Origin: a virus
Reading direction: 5' to 3' (one strand)
IMG/VR virus record: IMGVR_UViG_3300027659_000109
Span: 1-34,645 of that record
DNA length: 34,645 bases
A model generated the notes under the pieces. That model was given only the letters and a program-made list of their open reading frames with translations. It was not told where the DNA came from and did no database searches. Shown in pieces: positions 34,620-34,645 of the stretch. The position numbers and the translations under genes are program-made. Numbering within the stretch: position 1 is the first letter of the stretch; every line of letters starts with the position of its first letter.

Positions 34620-34645
34620 AGGAGACTTCCGAGTGTTTAATTACC

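Noticed and set aside
1-34645. Integrase, repressor, attachment site, tRNA genes or an origin
   Set aside because: No recombinase motif, no cro/CI-like pair, no cloverleaf-like stretch and no iteron cluster were seen; the genome part that might hold them is probably outside the window.

Overview
The window is a contiguous piece of a tailed-phage genome (Caudoviricetes) with a lambda-like, siphovirus-type layout. Every convincing gene lies on the minus strand, so transcription runs from the right end to the left. No host gene, integrase, tRNA or rRNA was seen, so lifestyle and host cannot be fixed from this window. Packing is very dense: about twenty neighbouring gene pairs share a 4-base ATGA stop/start overlap. 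Shine-Dalgarno sequences are nearly absent; starts are typically preceded by A/T-rich stretches such as TAATATG or AAATATG. This suggests a host from a lineage that relies little on SD (Bacteroidota are the best-known case), but it is only a hint. By eye the sequence is in the mid-50s % GC.

Layout in transcription order. (1) 34572-32487: ParB-like/DNA methyltransferase fusion, Nu1-like small terminase and a small unknown. (2) 32490-30760: GpA-type large terminase, followed by an intergenic block of stacked inverted repeats. (3) 30572-27301: three small unknowns, a gpW-like head-completion protein and a lambda-type portal carrying an extra C-terminal module. (4) 27304-23898: six genes of virion type (fibre-like, repeat-containing or unknown) placed unusually between portal and protease. 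(5) 23873-21653: prohead protease fused to a scaffold-like tail, a decoration-like protein, the major capsid protein and a strong terminator. (6) 21559-17446: an accessory ('moron'-like) cassette with a cytosine-C5 methylase-like protein, a GT2-TPR-GT protein, a GT/SAM-methyltransferase fusion and a GT32-like protein. (7) 17430-11953: head-tail/tail completion candidates, a tail-tube candidate, a tail-assembly chaperone pair with a lambda-identical GGGAAAG slippery site, a 262-residue unknown and the tape measure. (8) 11951-7494: tail-tip and fibre-type proteins. (9) 7497-6515: lysis module with two small holin-like membrane proteins, a small lipoprotein and an M15 peptidase endolysin. (10) 6518-1: metallophosphoesterase, several tiny genes, a RuvC-like resolvase, a 208-residue unknown, an ORF containing a degenerate GGCNN pentanucleotide array, a conserved phage unknown, a Sak4-type ATPase, a PD-(D/E)XK nuclease with a four-cysteine cluster, an SSB-like protein and a gene cut by the left edge.

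How they fit together: the right part packages DNA and builds head and tail, the middle cassette may modify phage DNA and a glycan or protein target, the lysis genes follow the tail genes, and the left part is a recombination module (nuclease, annealing/recombinase ATPase, SSB, junction resolvase). The most unusual items are the glycosyltransferase cassette with a shared, duplicated GT domain, bounded upstream by a terminator and a possible promoter; the pentanucleotide array inside a translationally coupled ORF; the GGGAAAG frameshift site; and the fibre-like gene block between portal and protease.
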